Positions 25,489 to 38,576 of a DNA stretch of 64,000 nucleotides are shown here, in pieces. Source of the stretch: Hippophae tibetana (taxonomy: Eukaryota > Streptophyta > Magnoliopsida > Rosales > Elaeagnaceae); NCBI GenBank assembly GCA_037013495.1, contig JAZDXN010000026.1:2728001-2792000 (forward strand). The letters run 5' to 3'. Under the pieces are notes generated by a model. It was given only the letters and a program-made list of their open reading frames with translations, had not been told where the DNA came from and ran no database searches. Positions within the stretch are counted from its first letter, which is position 1. Every line of letters starts with the position of its first letter. The position numbers and the translations under genes were made by a program.

Positions 25489-25851
25489 TCGTTCACAATT
25501 TCAAAAACAACAAAACATTTGGTAAATATGAGTTACAACTTTCAACATAGATATCTTTTCACTCGGCTACCGCAACCACTATTATAATATATCAAATCGA
25601 AGCTCGTATCAAATTACACAATATGTTTTGGTCCCGCCCAGGAAAATCGTTTTTGTACCCAAATTACATCATTTACATCACTTAACGAGTGTTTAAAGTT
25701 TTTGACGCACCATTTTCATTTTTCTTACTTCTGGTTTAATTCAATAGAGCTATACAGGAGATATTGGTGCGGACCTAGGTTTGTTTATTTATATTTCCAA
25801 TAAATATCTTTTCTTCAAAAAAAATAAGAGAAGAGAAAAAGAAAGAGGATG
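25489..25851 (+). repeat. Monomer type A
   Basis: Type A has caacatagatatc, ttcactcggctacc, atgttttggtcccgcc, catcatttacatc and gtgcggacctaggtttg. The caacataga mark occurs at 52, 12441, 13533, 15715, 22996, 25543, 28816, 30995, 33903, 36815 and 42268, all whole-monomer distances apart. Confidence 0.9.
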
Positions 25852-26214
25852 TCGTTCACAATTTCAAAAACAACAAATCATTTGTTAAATATGTGTTACA
25901 ACTTTCAACGGAGATATCTTTTGACTCGGGTATCGAAACCACTATTATAATATATCAAATCGAAGCTCGTATCAAATTACGCAATATATTTTGCTCCCGC
26001 CCAGGAAAATCGTTTTTGTACCCAACTTAGATCGTTTACATCACTTACCGAGTGTTTACAGTTTTTGACGCACCATTTTCATTTTTCTTACTTCTGGTTT
26101 AATTCAATAGAGCTATACAGGAGATAATGGTGCGGACCTAGGGTTGTTTATTTATATTTCTAATAAGTATTTTTCTTCAAAAAAAAATAAGAGAAGAGAA
26201 AAAGAAAGAGGATG
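25852..26214 (+). repeat. Monomer type B
   Basis: Type B reads aacaaatcatttg, ttaaatatgtg, tacgcaatatattttgctc, cccaacttagatcg, ttaccgagtgtttacag and gataatggtgcggacc. Its hairpin arm is shortened to agtatttttcttc, a mark shared at 21441, 26169, 29442 and 34529. Confidence 0.88.
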
Positions 26215-27301
26215 TCGTTCCCATTTTCAAAAACAACAAAACATTTGGTTAATATGAGTTACAACTTTCAAAGGAAATATCTTTTGACTCGGGTATCGAA
26301 ACCACTATTATAATATATCAAATCGAAGCTCGTATCAAATTACACAATATGTTGTGGTCCCGACCAGTAAAATCGTTTTTGTACCCAAATTACATCGTTT
26401 AACTCACTTATCGAGTGTTTAAAGTTTTTGACGCACCATTTTCATTTTTCTTACTTCTGGTTTAATTCAATAGAGCTATACAGGAGATAATGGTGCCAAC
26501 CTAGGGTTGTTTATTTATATTTCCAATAAGTATCTTTTCTTCAAAAAAAAAAAAGAAGAGAAAAAGAAAGAGGATGTCGTTTTCATTTTCAAAAACAACA
26601 AAACATTTGGTAAATATGAGTTACAACTTTCAACGGAGATATCTTTTGACTCGGGTATCAAAACCACTATTATAATATATCAAATCGAAGCTTATATCAA
26701 ATTACACAATATATTTTGGTCCCGCCCAGGAAAATCGTTTTGTACACAAATTACATCGTTTACATCACTTAACGAGTGTTTAAAGTATTTGACGCACCAT
26801 TTTCATTTTTCTTACTTCTGGTTTAATTCAATAGAGCTATACAGGAGATATTGGTGCGGACCTAGGTTTGTTTATTTATATTTCCAATAAGTATCTTTTC
26901 TTCAAAAAAAAATAAGAGAAGAGAAAAAGAAAGAGGATGTCGTTCCCATTTTCAAAAACAATAAAACATTTGGTTAATATGAGTTACAACTTTCAAAGGA
27001 GATATCTTTTGACTCGGGTATCGAAACCACTATTATAATATATCAAATCGAAGCTCGTATCAAATTACACAATATGTTGTGGTCCCGACCAGTAAAATCG
27101 TTTTTGTACCCATATTACATCGTTTAACTCACTTATCGAATGTTTAAAGTTTTTGACGCACCATTTTCATTTTTCTTACTTCTGGTTTAATTCAATAGAG
27201 CTATACAGGAGATAATGGTGCCAACCTAGGGTTGTTTATTTATATTTCCAATAAGTATCTTTTCTTCAAAAAAAAAAAAGAAGAGAAAAAGAAAGAGGAT
27301 G
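26215..27301 (+). repeat. Short exit C-F'-C' before the next G
   Basis: After B the copy reads C (26215), an F-like unit (26577: cgttttcatt, gtatcaaaacc, gcttatatc) and C' (26940). Relative to the canonical order, D, E and A' are missing, so the G-to-G distance here is 10 units (3634 bp) in place of 13. The unit at 26577 has the C'-type loss of taag just before it, suggesting a C/C' crossover. Confidence 0.78.
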
Positions 27302-30300
27302 TCGTTTTCATTTTCAAAAACAACAAAACATTTGGTAAATATGAGTTACAACTTTAAACCGCGATATCTTTTGACTCTGGTATTGAAACCACTATTATGA
27401 TATATCAAATTGAAGCTCGTATCAAATTACACAATATATTTTGGTCCTGCCCAGGAAAATCGTTTTTGTACACAAATTACATCGTTTACATCACTTACCG
27501 AGTGTTTAAAGTTTTTGACGCACCATTTTCATTTTTCTTACTTCTGGTTTAATTCAATAGAGCTATACAGGAGATAATGGTGCCGACCTAGGGTTATTTA
27601 TTTATAATTCCAATAAGTCTCTTTTCTTCAAAAAAAAAATAAGAGAAGAGAAAAAGAAAGAGGATGTCGTTCACATTTTCAAAAATAACAAAAGATTTCG
27701 TAAATATGAGTTACAACTATCAACGGAGATATCTTTTGACTCGGGTATCGAAACCACTATTATAATATATCAAATCGAAGCTCGTATCAAATTACACAAT
27801 ATGTTTTGCTCCCGTCCAGGAAAATCGTTTTTGTACCCAAATTACATCGTTTACATCACTTAAAGAGTGTTTAAATTTTTTGTCGCACCGTTTTCATATT
27901 TCTTACTTCTGGTTTAATTCAATAGAGCTATACAAGAGATATTGGTGCCGAACTAGGGTTGTTGATTAATATTTCCAATAAGTCTCTATTCTTCAAAAAA
28001 AAAAATAAGAGAAGAGAAAAAGAAAGTGGATGTTGTTCACATTTTCAAAAACAACAAAACATTTGGTAAATATGAGTTACAACTTTCAACGGAGATATCT
28101 TTTGACTCGGGTTTCGAAACCACTATTATAATATATCAAATCGAAGCTCGTATTAAATAACACAATATGTTTAGCTCCAGCCTAGGAAAATCGTTTTTGA
28201 ACCCAAATTATATCGTTTACATCACTTAACGAGTGTTTAAAGTTTTTGACGCACCGTTTTCATTTTTCTTACTTCTGGTTTAAGTCAATAGAGCTATACA
28301 GGAGACATTGGTGCGGACCTAGGTTTGTTTATTTATATTTCCAATAAGTCTGTTTGCTTAAAAAAAAAATAAGAGAAGAGAAAAAGAAAGAGGATGTCGT
28401 TCACAATTTCAAAAACAACAAAACATTTGGTAAATAAGAGTTACAACTTTCAACGGAGATATCTTTTGACTCGGGTTTCGAAACCACTATTATAATATAT
28501 CAAATCGAAGCTCGTATCAAATAACACAATATGTTTTGCTCCAGCCCAGTAAAATCGTTTTTGTACCCAAATTACATCGTTTACATCACTTAACGAGTGT
28601 TTAAAGTTTTTGACGCACCGTTTTCATTTTTCTTACTTCTGGTTTAATTCAATAGAGCTATACAGGAGATATTGGTGCCGACATAGGTTTGTTGATTTAT
28701 ATTTCCAATAAGTCTCTATTCTTCAAAAAAAAAATAAGAGAAGAGAAAAAGAAAGAGGATGTCGTTCACAATTTCAAAAACAACAAAACATTTGGTAAAT
28801 ATGAGTTACAACTTTCAACATAGATATCTTTTCACTCGGCTACCGAAACCACTATTATAATATATCAAATCGAAGCTCGTATGAAATTACACAATATGTT
28901 TTGGTCCCGCCCAGGAAAATCGTTTTTGTACCCAAATTACATCATTTACATCACTTAACGAGTGTTTAAAGTTTTTGACGCACCATTTTCATTTTTCTTA
29001 CTTCTGGTTTATTTCAATAGAGCTATACAGGAGATATTGGTGCGGACCTAGGTTTGTTTATTTATATTTCCAATAAGTATCTTTTCTTCAAAAAAAATAA
29101 GAGAAGAGAAAAAGAAAGAGGATGTCGTTCACAATTTCAAAAACAACAAATCATTTGTTAAATATGTGTTACAACTTTCAACGGAGATATCTTTTGACTC
29201 GGGTATCGAAACCACTATTATAATATATCAAATCGAAGCTCGTATCAAATTACGCAATATATTTTGCTCCCGCCCAGGAAAATCGTTTTTGTACCCAAGT
29301 TAGATCGTTTACATCACTTACCGAGTGTTTACAGTTTTTGACGCACCATTTTCATTTTTCTTACTTCTGGTTTAATTCAATAGAGCTATACAGGAGATAA
29401 TGGTGCGGACCTAGGGTTGTTTATTTATATTTCTAATAAGTATTTTTCTTCAAAAAAAATAAGAGAAGAGAAAAAGAAAGAGGATGTCGTTCCCATGTTC
29501 AAAAACAAGAAAACATTTGGTTAATATGAGTTACAACTTTCAAAGGAAATATCTTTTGACTCGGGTATCGAAACCACTATTATAATATATCAAATCGAAG
29601 CTCGTATCAAATTACACAATATGTTGTGGTGCTGACCAGTAAAATCGTTTTTGTACCCAAATTACATCGTTTAACTCACTTATCGAGTGTTTAAAGTTTT
29701 TGACGCACCATTTTCATTTTTCTTACTTCTGGTTTAATTCAACAGAGCTATACAGGCGATAATGGTGCCAACCTAGGGTTGTTTATTTATATTTCCAATA
29801 AGTCTCTTTTCTTCAAAAAAAAATAAGAGAAGAGAAAAAGAAAGAGGATGTCGTTCACATTTTCAAAAACAACAAAACATTTGATAAATATGAGTTACAG
29901 CTTTTAACGGGGATATCTTTTTACTCGGGTATCGAAACCACTATTATAATATATCAAATCGAAGCTCGTATCAAATTACACAATATGTTTTGGTCCCGCC
30001 AAGGCAAATCGTTTTTGTAACCAAATTACATCATTTACATCACTTAACGAGTGTTTAAAGTTTTTGACGCACCATTTTCATTTTTCTTACTTCTGGTTTA
30101 ATTCAATAGAGCTATACAGGAGATATTGGTGCGGACCTAGGGTTGTTTATTTATGTTTCTAATAAGTCTCTTTTCTTCAAAAAAAATAAGAGAAGAGAAA
30201 AAGAAAGAGGATGTCGTTCACATTTTCAAAAACAACAAAACATTTGGTTTATATGAGTTACAACTTTCAACGGAGATATCTTTTGACTCGGCTATCGAAA

Positions 30301-31664
30301 CCACTATTATAATATATCAAATCGAAGCTCGTATCAAATTACACAATATGTTGTGGTGCTGACCAGTAAAATCGTTTTTGTACCCAAATTACATCGTTTA
30401 ACTCACTTATCGAGTGTTTAAAGTTTTTGACGCACCATTTTCATTTTTCTTACTTCTGGTTTAATTCAATAGAGCTATACAGGAGATATTGGTGCGGACC
30501 AAGGTTTGTTTATTTATATTTCCAATAAGTCTGTTTGCATCAAAAAAAAATAAGGAAGAGAAAAAGAAAGAGGATGTCGTTCACAATTTCAAAAACAACA
30601 AAACATTTGGTAAATATGAGTTACAACTTTCAACGAAGATATCTTTTGACTCGGGTATCAAAACCACTATTATAATATATCAAATCGAAGCTTATATCAA
30701 ATTACACAATATATTTTGGTCCCGCCCAGGAAAATCGTTTTGTACACAAATTACATCGTTTACATCACTTAACGAGTGTTTAAAGTTTTGGACGCACCGT
30801 TTTCATTTTTCTTACTTCTGGTTTAATTCAATAGAGCTATACAGGAGATATTGGTGCCGACATAGGTTTGTTGATTTATATTTCCAATAAGTCTCTATTC
30901 TTCAAAAAAAAAATAAGAGAAGAGAAAAAGAAAGAGGATGTCGTTCACAATTTCGAAAACAACAAAACATTTGGTAAATATGAGTTACAACTTTCAACAT
31001 AGATATCTTTTCACTCGGCTACCGAAACCACTATTATAATATATCAAATCGAAGCTCGTATCAAATTACACAATATGTTTTGGTCCCGCCCAGGAAAATC
31101 GTTTTGTACACAAATTACATCGTTTACATCACTTAACGAGTGTTTAAAGTTTTTGACGCACCATTTTCATTTTTCTTACTTCTGGTTTAATTCAATAGAG
31201 CTATACAGGAGATATTGGTGCGGACCTAGGTTTGTTTATTTATATTTCCAATAAGTATCTTTTCTTCAAAAAAAAATAAGAGAAGAGAAAAAGAAAGAGG
31301 ATGTCGTTCCCATTTTCAAAAACAACAAAACATTTGGTTAATATGAGTTACAACTTTCAAAGGAGATATCTTTTGACTCGGGTATCGAAACCACTATTAT
31401 AATATATCAAATCGAAGCTCGTATCAAATTACACAATATGTTGTGGTCCCGACCAGTAAAATCGTTTTTGTACCCATATTACATCGTTTAACTCACTTAT
31501 CGAATGTTTAAAGTTTTTGACGCACCATTTTCATTTTTCTTACTTCTGGTTTAATTCAATAGAGCTATACAGGAGATAATGGTGCCAACCTAGGGTTGTT
31601 TATTTATATTTCCAATAAGTATCTTTTCTTCAAAAAAAAAAAGAAGAGAAAAAGAAAGAGGATG
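27302..31664 (+). repeat. HOR copy of 12 monomers (4363 bp)
   Basis: Order is G 27302, H 27667, I 28033, J/K fusion 28397, A 28762, B 29125, C 29487, D 29851, E 30214, F 30577, A' 30941, C' 31304. It is the canonical cycle minus one unit, explained by the J/K fusion. D here has an E-like tail (ccaaggcaaatcg) and E has gttgtggtgctgacc, also seen in the C unit two monomers upstream, so a patch may have been copied between them. Confidence 0.87.
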
Positions 31665-34600
31665 TCGTTCACATTTTCAAAAACAACAAAACATTTGGTA
31701 AATATGAGTTACAACTTTAAACCGCGATATCTTTTGACTCTGGTATTGAAACCACTATTATGATATATCAAATTGAAACTCGTATCAAATTACACAATAT
31801 ATTTTGGTCCTGCCCAGGAAAATCGTTTTTGTACACAAATTACATCGTTTACATCACTTACCGAGTGTTTAAAGTTTTTGACGCACCATTTTCATTTTTC
31901 TTACTTCTGGTTTAATTCAATAGAGCTATACAGGAGATAATGGTGCCGACCTAGGGTTATTTATTTATAATTCCAATAAGTCTCTTTTCTTCAAAAAAAA
32001 AATAAGAGAAGAGAAAAAGAAAGAGGATGTCGTTCACATTTTCAAAAATAACAAAAGATTTCGTAAATATGAGTTACAACTATCAACGGAGATATCTTTT
32101 AACTCGGGTTTCGAAACCACTATTATAATATATCAAATCGAAGCTCGTATTAAATAACACAATATGTTTTGCTCCAGCCTAGGAAAATCGTTTTTGAACC
32201 CAAATTATATCGTTTACATCACTTAACGAGTGTTTAAAGTTTTTGACGCACCGTTTTCATTTTTCTTACTTCTGGTTTAAGTCAATAGAGCTATACAGGA
32301 GATATTGGCGCGGACCTAGGTTTGTTTATTTATATTTCCAATAAGTCTGTTTTCTTAAAAAAAATAAGAGAAGAGAAAAAGAAAGAGGATGTCGTTCACA
32401 TTTTCAAAAATAACAAAAGATTTCGTAAATATGAGTTACAACTATCAACGGAGATATCTTTTGACTCGGGTATCGAAACCACTATTATAATATATCAAAT
32501 CGAAGCTCGTATCAAATTACACAATATGTTTTGCTCCCGTCCAGGAAAATCGTTTTTGTACCCAAATTACATCGTTTACATCACTTAAAGAGTGTTTAAA
32601 TTTTTTGTCGCACCGTTTTCATATTTCTTACTTCTGGTTTAATTCAATAGAGCTATACAAGAGATATTGGTGCCGACCTAGGGTTGTTGATTAATATTTC
32701 CAATAAGTCTCTATTCTTCAAAAAAAAAATAAGAGAAGAGAAAAAGAAAGTGGATGTTGTTCACATTTTCAAAAACAACAAAACATTTGGTAAATAAGAG
32801 TTACAACTTTCAACGGAGATATCTTTTGACTCGGGTTTCGAAACCACTATTATAATATATCAAATCGAAGCTCGTATTAAATAACAAAATATGCTTAGCT
32901 CCAGCCTAGGAAAATCGTTTTTGAACCCAAATTATATCGTTTACATCACTTAACGAGTGTTTAAAGTTTTTGACGCACCGTTTTCATTTTTCTTACTTCT
33001 GGTTTAAGTCAATAGAGCTATACAGGAGATATTGGTGCGGACCTAGGTTTGTTTATTTATATTTCCAATAAGTCTGTTTGCTTAAAAAAAAAATAAGAGA
33101 AGAGAAAAAGAAAGAGGATGTCGTTCACAATTTCAAAAACAACAAAACATTTGGTAAATAAGAGTTACAACTTTCAACGGAGATATCTTTTGACTCGGGT
33201 TTCGAAACCACTATTATAATATATCAAATCGAAGCTCGTATCAAATAACACAATATGTTTTGCTCCAGCCCAGTAAAATCGTTTTTGTACCCAAATTACA
33301 TCGTTTACATCACTTAACGAGTGTTTAAAGTTTTTGACGCACCGTTTTCATTTTTCTTACTTCTGGTTTAATTCAATAGAGCTATACAGGAGATATTGGT
33401 GCGGACCTAAGTTTGTTTATTTATATTTCCAATAAGTCTGTTTGCTTCAAAAAAAATAAGAGAAGAGAAAAAGAAAGAGGATGTCGTTCACAATTTCAAA
33501 AACAACAAAACATTTGGTAAATATGAGTTACAACTTTCAACGGAGATATCTTTTGACTCGGGTTTCGAAACCACTATTATAATATATCAAATCGAAGCTC
33601 ATATCAAATAACACAATATGTTTTGCTCCAGCCCAGGAAAATCGTTTTGTACCCAAATTACATCGTTTACATCACTTAACGAGTGTTTAAAGTTTTTGAC
33701 GCACCGTTTTCATTTTTCTTACTTCTGGTTTAATTCAATAGAGCTATACAGGAGATATTGGTGCCGACATAGGTTTGTTGATTTATATTTCCAATAAGTC
33801 TCTATTCTTCAAAAAAAAAAATAAGAGAAGAGAAAAAGAAAGAGGATGTCGTTCACAATTTCAAAAACAACAAAACATTTGGTAAATATGAGTTACAACT
33901 TTCAACATAGATATCTTTTCACTCGGCTACCGAAACCACTATTATAATATATCAAATCGAAGCTCGTATCAAATTACACAATATGTTTTGGTCCCGCCCA
34001 GGAAAATCGTTTTTGTACCCAAATTACATCATTTACATCACTTAACGAGTGTTTAAAGTTTTTGACGCACCATTTTCATTTTTCTTACTTCTGGTTTAAT
34101 TCAATAGAGCTATACAGGAGATATTGGTGCGGACCTAGGTTTGTTTATTTATATTTCCAATAAGTATCTTTTCTTCAAAAAAAATAAGAGAAGAGAAAAA
34201 GAAAGAGGATGTCGTTCACAATTTCAAAAACAACAAATCATTTGTTAAATATGTGTTACAACTTTCAACGGAGATATCTTTTGACTCGGGTATCGAAACC
34301 ACTATTATAATATATCAAATCGAAGCTCGTATCAAATTACGCAATATATTTTGCTCCCGCCCAGGAAAATCGTTTTTGTACCCAACTTAGATCGTTTACA
34401 TCCCTTACCGAGTGTTTACAGTTTTTGACGCACCATTTTCATTTTTCTTACTTCTGGTTTAATTCAATAGAGCTATACAGGAGATAATGGTGCGGACCTA
34501 GGGTTGTTTATTTATATTTCTAATAAGTATTTTTCTTCAAAAAAAAAATAAGAGAAGAGAAAAAGAAAGAGGATGTCGTTCCCATTTTCAAAAACAACAA

Positions 34601-37600
34601 AACATTTGGTTAATATGAGTTACAACTTTCAAAGGAAATATCTTTTGACTCGGGTATCGAAACCACTATTATAATATATCAAATCGAAGCTCGTATCAAA
34701 TTACACAATATGTTGTGGTCCCGACCAGTAAAATCGTTTTTGTACCCAAATTACATCGTTTAACTCACTTATCGAGTGTTTAAAGTTTTTGACGCACCGT
34801 TTTCATTTTTCTTACTTCTGGTTTAATTCAATAGAGCTATACAGGAGATATTGGTGCGGACCTAGGTTTGTTTATTTATATTTCCAATAAGTCTGTTTGC
34901 TTCAAAAAAAAAATAAGAGAAGAGAAAAAGAAAGAGGATGTCGTTCACAATTTCAAAAACAACAAAACATTTGGTAAATATGAGTTACAACTTTCAACTG
35001 AGATATCTTTTGACTCGGGTTTCGAAACCACTATTATAATATATCAAATCGAACCTCATATCAAATAACACAATATGTTTTGCTCCAGCCTAGGAAAATC
35101 GTTTTGTACCCAAATTACATCGTTTACATCACTTAACGAGTGTTTAAAGTTTTTGACGCACCGTTTTCATTTTTCTTACTTCTGGTTTAATTCAACAGAG
35201 CTATACAGGCGATAATGGTGCCAACCTAGGGTTGTTTATTTATATTTCCAATAAGTCTCTTTTCTTCAAAAAAAAAAATAAGAGAAGAGAAAAAGAAAGA
35301 GGATGTCGTTCACATTTTCAAAAACAACAAAACATTTGGTAAATATGAGTTACAGCTTTCAACGGAGATATCTTTTGACTCGGCTATCGAAACCACTATT
35401 ATAATATATCAAATCGAAGCTCGTATCAAATTACACAATATGTTTTGTTCCAGCCCAGGAAAATCGTTTTTGTACCCAAATTACATCATTTACATCACTT
35501 AACGAGTGTTTAAAGTTTTTGACGCACCGTTTTCATTTTTCTTGCTTCTGGTTTAATTCAATAGAGCTATACAGGAGATATTGGTGCGGACCTAGGTTTG
35601 TTTATTTATATTTCCAATAAGTCTCTGTTCTTCAAAAAAAAAATAAGAGAAGAGAAAAAGAAAGAGGATGTCGTTCACATTTTCAAAAACAACAAAACAT
35701 TTGGTTTATATGAGTTACAACTTTCAACGGAGATATCTTTTGACTCGGCTATCGAAACCACTATTATAATATATCAAATCGAAGCTCATATCAAATTACA
35801 CAATATGTTTTGGTCCCGCCAAGGCAAATCGTTTTTGTAACCAAATTACATCATTTACATCACTTAACGAGTGTTTAAAGTTTTTGACGCACCATTTTCA
35901 TTTTTCTTACTTCTCGTTTAATTCAATAGAGCTATACAGGAGATATTGGTGCGGACCTAGGTTTGTTTATTTATATTTCCAATAAGTCTGTTTGCATCAA
36001 AAAAAAATAAGGAAGAGAAAAAGAAAGAGGTTGTCGTTCACAATTTCAAAAACAACAAAACATTTGGTAAATATGAGTTACAACTTTCAACGAAGATATC
36101 TTTTGACTCGGGAATCAAAACCACTATTATAATATATCAAATCGAAGCTTATATCAAATTACACAATATATTTTGGTCCCGCCCAGGAAAATCGTTTTTG
36201 TACCCAACTTAGATCGTTTACATCCCTTACCGAGTGTTTACAGTTTTTGACGCACCATTTTCATTTTTCTTACTTCTGGTTTAATTCAATAGAGCTATAC
36301 AGGAGATATTGGTGCGGACCTAGGTTTGTTTATTTATATTTCCAATAAGTCTGTTTGCATCAAAAAAAAATAAGGAAGAGAAAAAGAAAGAGGTTGTCGT
36401 TCACAATTTCAAAAACAACAAAACATTTGGTAAATATGAGTTACAACTTTCAACGAAGATATCTTTTGACTCGGGAATCAAAACCACTATTATAATATAT
36501 CAAATCGAAGCTTATATCAAATTACACAATATATTTTGGTCCCGCCCAGGAAAATCGTTTTGTACACAAATTACATCGTTTACATCACTTAACGAGTGTT
36601 TAAAGTTTTTGACGCACCGTTTTCATTTTTCTTACTTCTGGTTTAATTCAATAGAGCTATACAGGAGATATTGGTGCCGACATAGGTTTGTTGATTTATA
36701 TTTCCAATAAGTCTCTATTCTTCAAAAAAAAAATAAGAGAAGAGAAAAAGAAAGAGGATGTCGTTCACAATTTCGAAAACAACAAAACATTTGGTAAATA
36801 TGAGTTACAACTTTCAACATAGATATCTTTTCACTCGGCTACCGAAACCACTATTATAATATATCAAATCGAAGCTCGTATCAAATTACACAATATGTTT
36901 TGGTCCCGCCCAGGAAAATCGTTTTGTACCCAAATTACATCATTTACATCACTTAACGAGTGTTTAATGTTTTTGACGCACCATTTTAATTTTTCTTACT
37001 TCTGGTTTAATTCAATAGAGCTATACAGGAGATATTGGTGCGGACCTAGGTTTGTTTATTTATATTTCCAATAAGTATCTTTTCTTCAAAAAAAAAATAA
37101 GAGAAGAGAAAAAGAAAGAGGATGTCGTTCACATTTTCAAAAACAACAAAACATTTGGTAAATATGAGTTACAACTTTCAACGGAGATATCTTTTGACTC
37201 GGCTACCGAAACCACTATTATAATATATCAAATCGAAGCTCGTATCAAATTACACAATATGTTGTGGTCCCGACCAGTAAAATCGTTTTTGTACCCAAAT
37301 TACATCGTTTAACTCACTTATCGAGTGTTTAAAGTTTTTGACGCACCATTTTCATTTTTCTTACTTCTGGTTTAATTCAACAGAGCTATACAGGCGATAA
37401 TGGTGCCAACCTAGGGTTGTTTATTTATATTTCCAATAAGTCTCTTTTCTTCAAAAAAAAAAATAAGAGAAGAGAAAAAGAAAGAGGATGTCGTTCACAT
37501 TTTCAAAAACAACAAAACATTTGGTAAATATGAGTTACAGCTTTCAACAGAGATATCTTTTGACTCGGGTATCGAAACCACTATTATAATATATCAAATC

Positions 37601-38576
37601 GAAGCTCGTATCAAATTACACAATATGTTATGCTCCAGCCCAGGAAAATCGTTTTTTTACCCAAATTACATCGTTTACATCACTTAACGAGTGTTTAAAG
37701 TTTTTGACGCACCGTTTTCATTTTTCTTACTTCTGGTTTAATTCAATAGAGCTATACAGGAGATATTGGTGCGGACCTAGGTTTGTTTATTTATATTTCC
37801 AATAAGTCTCTATTCTTCAAAAAAAAATAAGAGAAGAGAAAAAGAAAGAGGATGTCGTTCACATTTTCAAAAACAACAAAACATTTGGTAAATATGAGTT
37901 AAAACTTTCAACGGAGATATCTTTTGACTCGGGTATCGAAACCACTATTATAATATATCAAATCGAAGCTCGTATCAAATTACGCAATATGTTTTGCTCC
38001 TGCCTAGGAAAATCGTTTTTGTACCCAAATTACATCATTTACATCACTTAACGAGTGTTTAAAGTTTTTGACGCACCATTTTCATTTTTCTTACTTCTAG
38101 TTTAATTCAATAGAGCTATACAGGAGATATTGGTGCGGACCTAGGTTTGTTTATTTATATTTCCAATAAGTATCTTTTCTTCAAAAAAAAATAAGAGAAG
38201 AGAAAAAGAAAGAGGATGTCGTTCCCATTTTCAAAAACAACAAAACATTTGGTTAATATGAGTTACAACTTTCAAAGGAGATATCTTTTGACTCGGGTAT
38301 CGAAACCACTATTATAATATATCAAATCGAAGCTCGTATCAAATTACACTATATGTTGTGGTCCCGACCAGTAAAATCGTTTTTGTACCCATATTACATC
38401 GTTTAACTCACTTATCGAATGTTTAAAGTTTTTGACGCACCATTTTCATTTTTCTTACTTCTCGTTTAATTCAATAGAGCTATACAGGAGATAATGGTGC
38501 CAACCTAGGGTTGTTTATTTATATTTCCAATAAGTATCTTTTCTTCAAAAAAAAAAAGAGAAAAAGAAAGAGGATG
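31665..38576 (+). repeat. Expanded HOR copy, 19 monomers (6912 bp)
   Basis: Starts are G 31665, H/I 32030, H 32392, I 32757, J 33121, K 33484, A 33849, B 34212, C 34576, K-like 34941, D 35306, E 35671, F 36034, F 36397, A' 36761, a unit mixing D and C features 37125, D 37491, X 37855, C' 38219. The canonical order is kept, with six extra units: H/I, K-like, a second F, the 37125 unit, a second D and X. Confidence 0.83.
36034..36760 (+). repeat. Adjacent F-F pair with B-like patch
   Basis: Units at 36034 and 36397 share the rare gaggttgtcg and gggaatcaaaacc changes, so one is a copy of the other. Only the first carries gtttttgtacccaacttagatc, ccttaccgag and tttacag, which belong to B. The patch lies between ordinary F sequence on its left and a common tail on its right. 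Confidence 0.82.

Larger units (their letters stand above)
21487..26214 (+). repeat. Canonical 13-mer higher-order repeat
   Basis: This is the clearest full cycle: C 21487, D 21851, E 22215, F 22578, A' 22942, C' 23308, G 23668, H 24033, I 24399, J 24762, K 25125, A 25489, B 25852, with C starting again at 26215. Length is 4728 bp. Sub-orders of the same cycle recur elsewhere: G-H-I-J-K-A-B at 10566, C-D-E-F twice at 3276, C-D-E-F-A'-C'-G at 29487 and H-I-J-K-A-B-C at 32392. Naming this copy canonical is my inference, since it explains the others with fewest losses. Confidence 0.85.
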
